64,000 nt of DNA from Pseudoalteromonas sp. P1-25. GTDB taxonomy: Bacteria > Pseudomonadota > Gammaproteobacteria > Enterobacterales > Alteromonadaceae. Position 1 is the stretch's first letter. The number at the start of each line of letters is the position of its first letter. The DNA is taken from contig NZ_LKDW01000003.1 in the NCBI RefSeq assembly GCF_001401805.1, positions 62,001 through 126,000 of the forward strand, written 5' to 3'. Of the stretch, positions 55,817 through 64,000 are shown one piece after another. Made by a program: the position numbers and the translations under genes. The notes under the pieces are model-generated. The model ran no database searches and was not told the DNA's origin. It saw only the letters and a program-made list of their open reading frames with translations.

Positions 55817-56932
55817 CTTTATAAAATCAATTGATTGATAGTACGGCCAGTGTTCAACCGGTTGTGGATTGAGCCATGCGACTTTATCAAAGTGGTTGGT
55901 TATACGTTGCAACCAAGCACTGCCGGGCTCTTCGTTGTAATGCTCTACCGAGCCGCCCGGGTAGGCTATTTCGTAAGGACCCATAGTGGCATCGCCAACA
56001 AATATTACTTTATAGTCGCTGGTAAATTTATTAATCAGCGTCATGGTGTCGATGATGTTTGAATGGCGGCGCGCGTTGTCTTGCCAAACGTGCTCGTATA
56101 AACAGTTATGAAAGTAGTAAAACTCTAAATGTTTAAACTCGCTGTGGGCGGCGCTAAATAGCTCTTCGCAGGTATGAATGTAGTCATCCATTGAGCCGCC
56201 AATATCAAATAGCATTAATACTTTTACGGCATTATGGCGCTCGGGTGCCATTTTTACATCTAACATGCCGCCTTGTTTGGCGGTTGCACGAATAGTCTCG
56301 TTTAAATCAAGGGTATCGCTTGCGCCAGTGCGGGCAAATTTACGCAGCTTTTTAAGGGCGAGCTTTATTGTACGTGAGCCAATTTCTCTGTCGGAGTCTA
56401 AATTGCGGTATTCGCGTTTATCCCACACTTTTACCGCTTGGCGATTGCGGTTACCGTCTTGCCCTATACGCACGCCTTCTGGGTTATAGCCGTAGGCACC
56501 AAAAGGCGATGTGCCGCCAGTGCCCACCCATTTATTGCCACCTGCGTGGCGTTTTTGTTGCTCTTGTAAACGCTCTTTTAGGGTTTTCATAAGCTCGTCA
56601 AGCCCACCCATGGCTTTTAGCTGGGCTTTTTCTTCATCGCTTAGGTGTTTTTCAAACTCTTTGCGTAGCCAATCTTCAGGTAAGTTGTGTTGTTTCTTTA
56701 AACTCTCGAGCAAATCAAGGTCGGCAATGCCGCTAAAGTAATCACTAAAGGCTTTGTCGAACCTGTCAAAATGGGTTTCGTCTTTTACCATTATGGTGCG
56801 GGCTAAATGGTAAAAGCCATCTACGTCGGCAAATATAACGCCTTTTTTTAAGGCGTTTATTAAATCGAGTAGTTCGCGCAGACTTACCGGTAAGCGGTAT
56901 TCACGCAGTTTGAAGAAAAACGCAATCAACAT
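55745..56932 (-). CDS. VWA (CoxE-like) protein, partner of MoxR ATPase
   Basis: 395 residues. The C-terminal half is a von Willebrand A domain with a MIDAS-like DIGGSM and FVGDATMGPYE. The N-terminal half is the helical region typical of CoxE/YehP-like proteins that work with MoxR ATPases in metal insertion or complex assembly. It begins one base after the MoxR stop. Its 3' end is intact but is duplicated 1.95 kb away at the far side of the islet. Confidence 0.88.
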   Translation of the reverse strand: MLIAFFFKLREYRLPVSLRELLDLINALKKGVIFADVDGFYHLARTIMVKDETHFDRFDKAFSDYFSGIADLDLLESLKKQHNLPEDWLRKEFEKHLSDEEKAQLKAMGGLDELMKTLKERLQEQQKRHAGGNKWVGTGGTSPFGAYGYNPEGVRIGQDGNRNRQAVKVWDKREYRNLDSDREIGSRTIKLALKKLRKFARTGASDTLDLNETIRATAKQGGMLDVKMAPERHNAVKVLMLFDIGGSMDDYIHTCEELFSAAHSEFKHLEFYYFHNCLYEHVWQDNARRHSNIIDTMTLINKFTSDYKVIFVGDATMGPYEIAYPGGSVEHYNEEPGSAWLQRITNHFDKVAWLNPQPVEHWPYYQSIDFIKQLMDNRMYPLSLDGISSAIKELS

Positions 56933-56933
56933 A

Positions 56934-57782
56934 TTAACGGCGGCTCATAAAGGCTAATTTTTCGATTAGGCTTATGTCTTGCTCGTTTTTAAGTAAAGCG
57001 CCAAACATTGGCATTAAGCCGCCTTTTTGGGTTTTGTCGTGTAGTGTTTTTGCGTCTATGTCTTCTGCCATTAAAAGCTTTAACCAATCGAGTAACTCAC
57101 TGGTAGAGGGCTTCTTTTTAAGGCCGTTGGCTTCACGTAAGTTAAAAAATACTTCGAGTGCTTGGCGTACTAAATCTTGTTTAACATTAGGGTAGTGTAC
57201 ATCAACAATTTGCTGCATTTCCTCGCTGCTAGGAAAATCAATATAGTGAAAAAAGCAGCGGCGTAAAAAGGCATCTGGTAGTTCTTTTTCATTGTTTGAA
57301 GTGATGATCACAATAGGGCGCTCTTTCGCTACAATGCGCTCGTTAGTTTCGTAAACGTGAAACTCCATCTTATCAAGCTCTAGTAGTAAATCGTTTGGAA
57401 ACTCGATGTCGGCTTTGTCTATTTCATCAATTAAAAGTACAGGGCGTTTGCCGTTAAGCTCGGCATAGTTAAACGCTTGCCACAATTTACCTTTTACAAT
57501 GTAGTTGCCAATGTTGTGTACGCGTTCGTCACCTAATTGGCTGTCGCGTAGGCGCGATACGGCATCGTATTCGTATAAACCTTGTTGCGCTTTGGTGGTT
57601 GATTTAATGTGCCACTGAATAAGTTCGGTATCTAAGCTTTTTGCAAGCTCCTCAGCCAGCATGGTTTTACCCGTGCCTGGTTCACCTTTAATTAATAATG
57701 GTTTTTCGAGCATAATGGCGGCATTTACAGCCTGTTTTAGTGAGCTGCTTGCGATGTAATTGTCGGTAGAATTAAATTGCAC
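56934..57782 (-). CDS. MoxR family AAA+ ATPase
   Basis: 282 residues. Walker A GEPGTGKT, Walker B VLLIDEID, sensor 1 ITSNNEKELPDAFLRRC and the arginine-finger region are intact. Chaperone-like ATPase working with the VWA protein encoded immediately downstream; the pair is common in proteobacteria but its client here is unknown. Confidence 0.92.
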   Translation of the reverse strand: MQFNSTDNYIASSSLKQAVNAAIMLEKPLLIKGEPGTGKTMLAEELAKSLDTELIQWHIKSTTKAQQGLYEYDAVSRLRDSQLGDERVHNIGNYIVKGKLWQAFNYAELNGKRPVLLIDEIDKADIEFPNDLLLELDKMEFHVYETNERIVAKERPIVIITSNNEKELPDAFLRRCFFHYIDFPSSEEMQQIVDVHYPNVKQDLVRQALEVFFNLREANGLKKKPSTSELLDWLKLLMAEDIDAKTLHDKTQKGGLMPMFGALLKNEQDISLIEKLAFMSRR

Positions 57783-57835
57783 GGGTTACCCTTATCTGGT
57801 CTGAGCAGTATTAAATGTGGTTTATAATGCCATAG

Positions 57836-58075
57836 TTAATCTGCAGGTCCAAGGTATGCAAAACGAGGTATGGTTTCGCCATCTTTTTCAACGGCTTCTA
57901 AAAACATACTTAGTGGGCGTGCCCACATGCCGTACTCGCCATACAGGGCTTGGTATATAACTAGTCGCTCGTCGGTTTCACTGTGTTTAGCTACGTAAAA
58001 TACTTTGTATTGCGGCCCTTTGTAGTGCTGATATATGCCAGGTTTGAGGGAAAGCGGTTTTATTGCTGTAGTCAT
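57836..58075 (-). CDS. DUF1653 protein
   Basis: 79 residues from the ATG at 58075; an open frame continues upstream without conserved sequence. DUF1653 pattern: [21 protein letters not shown], then [19 protein letters not shown]. Small soluble beta-rich protein, function unknown. Divergent from the DUF2947 gene, 60 bases apart. Confidence 0.85.
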   Translation of the reverse strand: MTTAIKPLSLKPGIYQHYKGPQYKVFYVAKHSETDERLVIYQALYGEYGMWARPLSMFLEAVEKDGETIPRFAYLGPAD

Positions 58076-58135
58076 GTTTTGATCTCTTGTATAATTGCGT
58101 TTGCTTTTTATTATGCCAAAGAATACACCAACATT

Positions 58136-58615
58136 ATGAATTATATTTCTCTCGATGATCACAAAAAGGCCTGGGTTTTTCGTCATAAAGACCTCCCTGT
58201 ATCTGATGAAGACGCTGCGCGTATAAAACCCATGACCAGCGAACGTGCTGCGGTGCTTTGGAGCACTATGGTGAGTCGCGAGTTCGACCACCCCGATTTT
58301 TTTGATAAAACCGATTGGTGCGGTAAAGAAGAAAGTTTTAGCGATGAAGTAAACTGGGAAGAGGCCTGGGAAAATGGCGATGAAAGCTTACCACAAGCCA
58401 TATTGGCTCATTTAGATTGGCAGGCTAATACCACTGTTTATTTTTGTATGGCGCGCGATAACGTTATCGAAACCACTTTTGATGTATTTAAACGCAATTG
58501 GCAAAACTTTATGTTTTTAGCCGATGGCAGTTTATTAATTGGTAAAAAGCGCAATACAGTGGTGCAATTTTTAGAAAGCGGCATTGCTAAGTTAGGTGAA
58601 AAGCCAAGCGCTTAA
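58136..58615 (+). CDS. DUF2947 protein
   Basis: 159 residues from the ATG at 58136; the open frame extends upstream over the DUF1653 gene without conservation. [29 protein letters not shown] and [12 protein letters not shown] are typical of DUF2947 proteins of Vibrio and Alteromonas relatives. Soluble, function unknown. Confidence 0.8.
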   Translation: MNYISLDDHKKAWVFRHKDLPVSDEDAARIKPMTSERAAVLWSTMVSREFDHPDFFDKTDWCGKEESFSDEVNWEEAWENGDESLPQAILAHLDWQANTTVYFCMARDNVIETTFDVFKRNWQNFMFLADGSLLIGKKRNTVVQFLESGIAKLGEKPSA

Positions 58616-58690
58616 ATTGCTAGGCGCGCTTAAAAAATAGCCGTTATTGTGCTATAAAACAGCTACCTAATTGTTTTTTGAGTATAACTA

Positions 58691-59320
58691 TTGGTAGCGA
58701 AGAGTCAGCCACTTGCCGCGCAGCAGCAAGAAATATGGCAAAGTGATGCGCAAAAAGTGCTGTATGCACAATTGTGCAATGCGTTTTATCAGCGAGAGGT
58801 GCAGCGCCTAGTTGCTGAGCCTAATGCCGATAAACTACGCCGCCAACTTAAAAGCTTACCGTATTACATAGAGCGGGCGGCGACGTTGGTTGCCAATGGG
58901 AGTTCGCCGTTTACGCTCGACTCACAAAATGGCTCATGGCTTGAAAAACAAAAGCCAACGCCACCAGAGGTTAACGCTCAAGCAAATGAACTTTTTTATA
59001 AAGAATATGCCAAAGTGGGGCTAATAGTGCCGGTGTTATTAAATAGCCATGACCAAGTGAAGCTAAGAATAGACAGCATAGATCAAGTAAGCGACAATAA
59101 ACTGCATTGCAACGAACTAGGTTGGTTCGATTTTTTTGGCAAGGGTCTAGAGCATGCAAATGCGCAGTTGGTAAAACCCAGTAAAATGAGTTTAACAGCC
59201 GCGTGTTGTGGGCATCAGTGGCAATTTTCAAAACGCTGCGCACCTAGGCTACTTTCACTGCGAGAAATGCTATTAGCGGGTAATATTAATTGGCGTAATA
59301 TAAAACGTCCACGAGCCTAA
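58691..59320 (+). CDS. Protein of unknown function
   Basis: 209 residues, soluble, no family recognised. The likely start is TTG at 58691, because no in-frame ATG occurs until deep in the protein. The C-terminus is basic (NINWRNIKRPRA) with CCGHQW and a later Cys that might bind metal. Lies 31 bases before ftsB and may be its operon leader gene. Confidence 0.6.
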   Translation: MVAKSQPLAAQQQEIWQSDAQKVLYAQLCNAFYQREVQRLVAEPNADKLRRQLKSLPYYIERAATLVANGSSPFTLDSQNGSWLEKQKPTPPEVNAQANELFYKEYAKVGLIVPVLLNSHDQVKLRIDSIDQVSDNKLHCNELGWFDFFGKGLEHANAQLVKPSKMSLTAACCGHQWQFSKRCAPRLLSLREMLLAGNINWRNIKRPRA

Positions 59321-59351
59321 TTTTATTTAAAAAACGAATAGGGAGTGTTAA

Positions 59352-59639
59352 ATGCGGTTGTTTCAGCTTGGCCTGTTGTGCTTAGCACTGTTTATACAAT
59401 ACCGACTTTGGTTTGGTCATAACGGTGTGCAAGATTATACGCGTTTAAAAGCGGCCGTTGTTTCTCATCAACAAACAAACGAAAAACTAATTAAGCGCAA
59501 TAAAGTACTTACCGCCGACATAGAAGATTTAAAGCTTGGCCAAGAAGGCATAGAAGAGCGCGCTCGTAACGAATTAGGAATGATTAAACCGGATGAAACA
59601 TTTATACGTGTTTTACCGGGTAAACAACATGAAAATTAA
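59352..59639 (+). CDS. ftsB: Cell division protein FtsB
   Basis: Bitopic divisome protein that links FtsQ and FtsL. 95 residues: short cytoplasmic N-terminus, one membrane helix (LLCLALFIQYRLWFG), then a periplasmic coiled coil (NEKLIKRNKVLTADIEDLK) and the ERARNELGMIKPDE segment typical of FtsB. Overlaps ispD by 11 bases. Confidence 0.93.
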   Translation: MRLFQLGLLCLALFIQYRLWFGHNGVQDYTRLKAAVVSHQQTNEKLIKRNKVLTADIEDLKLGQEGIEERARNELGMIKPDETFIRVLPGKQHEN

Positions 59640-60330
59640 TACTACAATTGCTGCCATCGTCCCTGCTGCCGGCGTGGGTAGCAGAATGCAGCACAGCGCA
59701 CCTAAGCAGTATATTAAATTGGCAGGAAAAACTATTTTAGAACATACGCTTTGTAAGCTTTCGCAGCTTCAAAGTTTAAGCCAAATAGTGGTCGCCGTGA
59801 GCCAAACAGACCCTTATTTTGACACGCTTCCATGTATAGACTCTCGCATCTTGCGCGCTAACGGCGGACAAGAGCGTGCTGATTCAGTGCTTAATAGCTT
59901 ATTATTTTTAGAAAATAACCCTCCTGAATGGGTGTTGGTGCACGACGCGGCCCGCCCACTTGTCACTATTAACGATATTGAAACCTTAATAGCGCATTGT
60001 ATAGCCGACGACGAAGGCGGTATTTTAGCAAGCAAAGTGAAAGACACCATCAAACGCGGTAGCACGCATAGTGAGCAAACCGTGCCTCGTAATGATTTAT
60101 GGCAAGCCCTTACGCCACAGTTTTTTAAATATGACGAGCTAAAAAATGCGTTGCAGCATGCGCTTGGTGAGGGCGTAACAATTACCGATGAAGCCAGTGC
60201 CATTGAGTGGGCAAGCAAGCCCGTTAAACTAATTTCAGGGCGCAGCGATAATATTAAAATAACCACGCCAGAGGATTTAGATCTGGCGGGGTTTTTATTA
60301 AACAAACAACAAAACGAGCAAGCATTATGA
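59629..60330 (+). CDS. ispD: 2-C-methyl-D-erythritol 4-phosphate cytidylyltransferase
   Basis: Third step of the MEP isoprenoid pathway. The ATG at 59629 gives 233 residues beginning [20 protein letters not shown] with the nucleotide-binding PAAGxGxRM. Later VHDAARPL and TDEASAIEW are conserved. Overlaps ftsB by 11 bases and ispF by 4, so translation is coupled. Confidence 0.96.
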   Translation: MKINTTIAAIVPAAGVGSRMQHSAPKQYIKLAGKTILEHTLCKLSQLQSLSQIVVAVSQTDPYFDTLPCIDSRILRANGGQERADSVLNSLLFLENNPPEWVLVHDAARPLVTINDIETLIAHCIADDEGGILASKVKDTIKRGSTHSEQTVPRNDLWQALTPQFFKYDELKNALQHALGEGVTITDEASAIEWASKPVKLISGRSDNIKITTPEDLDLAGFLLNKQQNEQAL

Positions 60331-60824
60331 TTCGAATTGGCCATGGTTTTGACGTACATAAATTTGGCGGCGAAGGCCCAATAACAATTTGCGGCGAAAA
60401 AATAGATTACCCGCAGGGTTTTTTAGCACACTCTGATGGCGATGTTGCTATTCATGCATTATGCGATGCTATTTTAGGCGCGTTGGCGATGGGCGATATT
60501 GGTAAGCATTTTCCGGATACGGCGAGCGAGTATGAAAATATCGACAGCCGTATTTTACTTCGCCATGTTGTAGGCCTTGCTAAAGAACAAGGTTATGTAT
60601 TGGGTAACGGCGATGTCACTATTGTTGCACAGGCGCCAAAAATGCTGCCGCACATCCACGCTATGCGCACTAATTTAGCCAGCGATTTAAATTGCGAACT
60701 TAGCCAAATTAACGTTAAAGCCACCACCACCGAAAAGCTTGGGTTTGAAGGGCGCAAAGAAGGTATTTCTAGCCATGCGGTGGTTATTATGAATAAAGCG
60801 CTTACGAGTACCACCAACGCATGA
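60327..60824 (+). CDS. ispF: 2-C-methyl-D-erythritol 2,4-cyclodiphosphate synthase
   Basis: Cyclises the MEP-pathway intermediate. 165 residues, Zn ligands in [23 protein letters not shown] and the conserved [15 protein letters not shown]. Start ATG overlaps the ispD stop (ATGA), end overlaps truD start (ATGA). Confidence 0.97.
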   Translation: MIRIGHGFDVHKFGGEGPITICGEKIDYPQGFLAHSDGDVAIHALCDAILGALAMGDIGKHFPDTASEYENIDSRILLRHVVGLAKEQGYVLGNGDVTIVAQAPKMLPHIHAMRTNLASDLNCELSQINVKATTTEKLGFEGRKEGISSHAVVIMNKALTSTTNA

Positions 60825-61867
60825 GCGATTTAAACTATTTATACGGCGCACCGCTTTCTAAAGCAGACTTTAAAACCACTGCTGAAGATTTTATGGTTGA
60901 TGAAGACCTCGGTATAGAGTTTACCGGCAGTGGTGAGCATGTATGCTTGCAAGTGGTTAAAAAAGGCGAAAACACGCAATACGTTGCTAAGTTAATTGCA
61001 CAAAAGGCTGGAGTGTCGCCGCGTGAAGTAAGCTATGCCGGCATGAAAGACCGCCACGGCGTGTGTAGCCAATGGTTTAGCGTAAAAGTGCCCATTAAAA
61101 AGCATATTGATTTTAGCGAGCTAAATAGCGACAGCATTTTTGTGGTTTCGCAACAGCGCCACGAGCGCAAGTTACGCACTGGTTGCCATAAAGGAAACCG
61201 ATTCACTATTACCCTTCGTAATGTTACCGAGCCGCTTGATATATTATGTCGTATTAATGCCGCGCGTGCTGGTGTGCCTAACTACTTTGGCGAACAACGA
61301 TTTGGTCGCGATGGGCATAATTTAGTAATGGCCGAAAAAATGTTTGCCGGGGAGCGTATTCGCGATAAAAAACTTCGCGGTATTATTATTTCCGCCGCCC
61401 GTTCTCATGTATTCAATCAAATAGTGAGCTTGCGTGTTAAAGAGCATGGCTTAGCAAAAACCATGCACCGTGAAGTATTTATGCTCAGCGGTAGTAACGC
61501 ATTTTTTGAAGATGCAATAAGCGATGAAAACATAGCACGTTTAGCCTCTGGCGATATTATGATGTCGGCCCCTATGGTGGGAAAAAGTGAAAAAGGTTTA
61601 ACTGAACAAGAAAAAATATGGTTAAAACCGTACCAAGCATGGTGTGAAGGCTTAGGCGAATTAGGCCTTAAAAATGAGCGCCGTATGCTGCGCCTCATTC
61701 CGCAAAATTTAACCATAGAAACACTAGACGAAACGACTTTAAAATTAAGCTTTGGATTGCCTAAAGGGTGTTTTGCTACCGCTCTTTTACGTGAGCTGGT
61801 GGATTACACCGATGCAAGCCCTAATGAGCGAAAAGAAAAGGACAGTCAAAATGAAGATACTGCTTAG
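60821..61867 (+). CDS. truD: tRNA pseudouridine(13) synthase
   Basis: Converts U13 of tRNA-Glu to pseudouridine. 348 residues with the catalytic Asp in YAGMKDRHG and the TruD insertion domain (~155-300), then the RELVDYTD end. Overlaps ispF by 4 and surE by 17 bases. Confidence 0.95.
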   Translation: MSDLNYLYGAPLSKADFKTTAEDFMVDEDLGIEFTGSGEHVCLQVVKKGENTQYVAKLIAQKAGVSPREVSYAGMKDRHGVCSQWFSVKVPIKKHIDFSELNSDSIFVVSQQRHERKLRTGCHKGNRFTITLRNVTEPLDILCRINAARAGVPNYFGEQRFGRDGHNLVMAEKMFAGERIRDKKLRGIIISAARSHVFNQIVSLRVKEHGLAKTMHREVFMLSGSNAFFEDAISDENIARLASGDIMMSAPMVGKSEKGLTEQEKIWLKPYQAWCEGLGELGLKNERRMLRLIPQNLTIETLDETTLKLSFGLPKGCFATALLRELVDYTDASPNERKEKDSQNEDTA

Positions 61868-62615
61868 TAACGACGATGGTGTAAATGCCAAAGGGATTGC
61901 GGTTTTATACCAAGCCCTTACGCAAATTGCCGATGTAACTCTTGTCGCTCCAGACCGCAACTGTAGTGGCGCCAGTAACTCGTTAACGCTCATCAACCCA
62001 TTACGTTCAACCACCCTTGAAAACGGTTTTATATCTGTTAATGGCACGCCGACGGATTGTGTACATCTAGGGGTTAATCAGTTAGTTGATGAAACCCCAG
62101 ATTTAGTAGTGGCAGGTATTAACCACGGTGCTAACTTGGGCGATGACACGCTTTATTCTGGTACTGTTGCAGCGGCAACTGAAGGGCGCCATTTGGGTTT
62201 ACCAGCAATTGCTGTATCACTTTGCTCGCACCATGGTGAGCATTTTGAGACCGCAGCTGCTGTAACCGTAAACATAATTAAAGGGCTTGCCTCGCACCCA
62301 CTGCCTAAAGATCAAATTATCAATGTTAATGTACCTGATGTTCCTTTAAGTGAATTAAAAGGCGTACAAGTAACACGATTAGGTGCTCGTCATAAAGCGG
62401 AAACCATGACCAAACAAACAGACCCATGGGGGCGCGATATTTTTTGGTATGGTTCGCTTGGTATTGAAAGTGATGCAGGTGAGGGTACTGATTTTTACGC
62501 TATTAATAATGGCTTTGCATCAGTAACGCCATTAAGTGTAGATATGACAGCAAAAGAGAGTATTGAAGCGGTAGGACAGTGGTTGGCTGAAATGGAGATA
62601 AACCGTGCTGGCTAA
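61851..62615 (+). CDS. surE: 5'/3'-nucleotidase SurE
   Basis: Metal-dependent nucleotidase linked to stationary-phase survival. The ATG at 61851 with AAGGA upstream gives 254 residues starting [16 protein letters not shown] with the metal-binding [12 protein letters not shown] and [10 protein letters not shown] are conserved. Starts inside the truD end and overlaps pcm by 11 bases. Confidence 0.96.
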   Translation: MKILLSNDDGVNAKGIAVLYQALTQIADVTLVAPDRNCSGASNSLTLINPLRSTTLENGFISVNGTPTDCVHLGVNQLVDETPDLVVAGINHGANLGDDTLYSGTVAAATEGRHLGLPAIAVSLCSHHGEHFETAAAVTVNIIKGLASHPLPKDQIINVNVPDVPLSELKGVQVTRLGARHKAETMTKQTDPWGRDIFWYGSLGIESDAGEGTDFYAINNGFASVTPLSVDMTAKESIEAVGQWLAEMEINRAG

Positions 62616-63243
62616 TTACTCGCGCAGTGCTAATGCGCTTTCTAAGCTTTTAGAGCAAGAAGGGGTAGAAGACAAACAGGTATTAAAAGCCATTGCCGAT
62701 ATACCACGCCATGCTTTTATTGATGATGTGCTAAAGCACAAAGCATATGAAAACACGGCCTTGCCTATAGGACAAGGGCAAACTATTTCGCAACCTTATA
62801 TTGTGGCGCGCATGACCGAGCTGCTTTATTTAGCGGGTGTGCGCGACAAAGTATTAGAAATTGGCACAGGCTCTGGTTATCAAACCGCGGTGTTAGCCAA
62901 ATGTTTTAATAAAGTATTTTCGGTTGAGCGGATTAAAACGCTGCAATGGCAAGCTAAACGCCGTTTACATCAACTTGATTTATACAATGTAACCATGAAA
63001 CATGGAGATGGTTGGCAAGGCTGGCAATCTCAAGCTCCGTTTGATGGTATTATAGTTACTGCCGCCGCTTCAAAAGTGCCTCAGGACTTGCTCGGGCAGT
63101 TAGCTGATGGTGGTGTATTGCTTGCCCCTATTGGAGAGCAAGAACAAAAATTAACCATGATTATTCGCCAAGGCAATGACTTCGCAGAGCATGTTATTGC
63201 ACCCGTACGGTTTGTCCCCCTCGTCCCTGGTGATATTGAATAG
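62605..63243 (+). CDS. pcm: Protein-L-isoaspartate O-methyltransferase
   Basis: Repairs isoaspartyl residues using SAM. 212 residues with the SAM motif [15 protein letters not shown] and upstream [16 protein letters not shown]. The start is GTG at 62605 with GGAG eight bases upstream, inside the end of surE. Typical surE-pcm pairing. Confidence 0.96.
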   Translation: MLANYSRSANALSKLLEQEGVEDKQVLKAIADIPRHAFIDDVLKHKAYENTALPIGQGQTISQPYIVARMTELLYLAGVRDKVLEIGTGSGYQTAVLAKCFNKVFSVERIKTLQWQAKRRLHQLDLYNVTMKHGDGWQGWQSQAPFDGIIVTAAASKVPQDLLGQLADGGVLLAPIGEQEQKLTMIIRQGNDFAEHVIAPVRFVPLVPGDIE

Positions 63244-63252
63244 GAATTCACG

Positions 63253-63831
63253 TTGAAATTGTTTACTAAGTTATACGATATGGCCCTCGTGTGGGCAAAA
63301 CACCGTTTTGCTGAGCGCTACTTAGCAGCCATGAGCTTTGCAGAGTCGGTTTTTTTTCCGGTGCCCCCTGATGTCATGCTTGCCCCTATGTCGCTTGCAC
63401 AGCCAAGTAAAGCGTGGCGTTTTGCAAGCTTTGCAACGGTTGCCTCAGTGCTTGGTGGTATTGTAGGTTATTTTTTAGGGTACTGGTTATTTGAGCCGGT
63501 TGTTCAGCCGTTAATAGAGCAAATGCATTGGCAAGAAAAGTTTGAAACAGCGCTTACGTGGTTTAAAGAGTATGGTGTGTGGGTGGTATTTTTAGCAGGG
63601 TTTTCACCGATACCTTATAAGGTATTTACCATAGGTGCAGGGGTATTACAGATGGCCTTTTTGCCATTTTTAATCGCTTCAGCAATTGGCCGTGGTGCGC
63701 GTTTCTTCTTAGTTTCTGCTTTAATGAAGTGGGGCGGAGTTAAAATGGAGCAAAAATTACGTCAATATGTTGAAGTACTTGGCTGGGGTTTAGTTGTATT
63801 AATAGTAATAGCGTACTTTTTTCTACGTTAA
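63253..63831 (+). CDS. YqaA family (VTT/DedA-like) membrane protein
   Basis: 192 residues with about four hydrophobic stretches. FAESVFFPVPPDVMLAPMSL and GFSPIPYKVFTIGAG are YqaA/DedA-type re-entrant loops. Related proteins are linked to lipid or envelope homeostasis. Start TTG at 63253 with AGGAA six bases before. Sits between pcm and nlpD, a common marine gammaproteobacterial order. Confidence 0.87.
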   Translation: MKLFTKLYDMALVWAKHRFAERYLAAMSFAESVFFPVPPDVMLAPMSLAQPSKAWRFASFATVASVLGGIVGYFLGYWLFEPVVQPLIEQMHWQEKFETALTWFKEYGVWVVFLAGFSPIPYKVFTIGAGVLQMAFLPFLIASAIGRGARFFLVSALMKWGGVKMEQKLRQYVEVLGWGLVVLIVIAYFFLR

Positions 63832-63872
63832 TTGCTAAAAATAACACTTTTATAGTTTTGGAGTAAAACCTG

Positions 63873-64000
63873 TTGAATAAACGATTTTCACTTTATTTAA
63901 TTGTATTTGCAGCAGTTTTACTCCATGGTTGCTCATCTCGGAACGCGCCAGCTCCAGTAAGTAGTTTAAATAGTAATGTTAACGATTTTCAAAAAGCTGT
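63873..64000 (+). CDS. nlpD: Lipoprotein NlpD, N-terminal part only
   Basis: Only the first 42 codons are inside the window. TTG start at 63873 with GGAG nine bases upstream, then MNKRFSLYLIVFAAVLLHGC with a lipobox Cys20 and a Ser/Ala/Pro-rich mature start. The symbol comes from position: surE-pcm-yqaA is followed by nlpD and rpoS in relatives. NlpD activates the amidase AmiC; the LysM and M23 domains would lie beyond the edge. Confidence 0.7.
   Translation, partial: MNKRFSLYLIVFAAVLLHGCSSRNAPAPVSSLNSNVNDFQKA

Noticed and set aside
57983..58135. N-terminal extension of the DUF2947 gene with a hydrophobic stretch
   Set aside because: It runs through the divergent DUF1653 gene and its promoter; conserved sequence begins only at the ATG at 58136.

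Overview
The window looks like chromosome of a marine gammaproteobacterium close to Pseudoalteromonas (Alteromonadales). This rests on AT-rich coding sequence, protein similarity to E. coli/Shewanella-type housekeeping genes, conserved gammaproteobacterial gene orders (holD-rimI; ytjB/serB/radA; ftsB-ispD-ispF-truD-surE-pcm-yqaA-nlpD), a class GN sortase with its VIT/VWA target, and several diguanylate cyclases. No rRNA is present, so the genus is inferred.

Layout. 1-2417: sortase target (cut at the left edge) and its sortase. 2.3-12.7 kb: DMT transporter, proB, two diguanylate cyclases, glutaredoxin, gltX, a very small protein with a 2OG-Fe(II) oxygenase-like motif set, an RcsF-like lipoprotein, an RhlE-type helicase and a MetJ-box-preceded metF-like gene. 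12.9-24.2 kb: M16 protease, membrane-tethered HTH pair, PAS-GGDEF protein, cysE, xseA, guaB-guaA. 24.3-33.8 kb: BCCT carrier, tRNA-Trp, holD-rimI, hybrid sensor kinase, prfC, argS. 33.8-34.3 kb: a repeat-dense gap with two long hairpins sharing one core, nine heptamer copies and a REP-like palindrome. 34.3-53.1 kb: pdxH, tatD, ytjB/serB, a large PilZ protein, radA, a Sel1 protein, serA-rpiA-fau, metK, tkt, ppnP, hpf and an Nramp-like transporter.

53.1-55.8 kb is the accessory part. A frameshifted GNAT gene is followed by a small AT-rich islet bounded by two direct repeats of about 200 bp. Each repeat carries a REP pair plus the 3' end of the VWA gene that begins at 55745. Inside are two small intact genes, one recalling T4-like phage proteins, then a NadS-type antitoxin and a membrane protein, each broken by one in-frame stop. 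I read this as a decaying insertion at the 3' end of the VWA gene. It is the strongest candidate for something undescribed.

55.7-64 kb: VWA/MoxR pair, DUF1653 and DUF2947 genes, and the long overlapping operon ftsB-ispD-ispF-truD-surE-pcm-yqaA-nlpD, which the window edge cuts inside nlpD.

Together the genes cover serine/cysteine, methionine-SAM, one-carbon and purine metabolism, translation (gltX, argS, prfC, hpf, rimI) and c-di-GMP signalling (three cyclases with inhibitory sites plus one PilZ protein).
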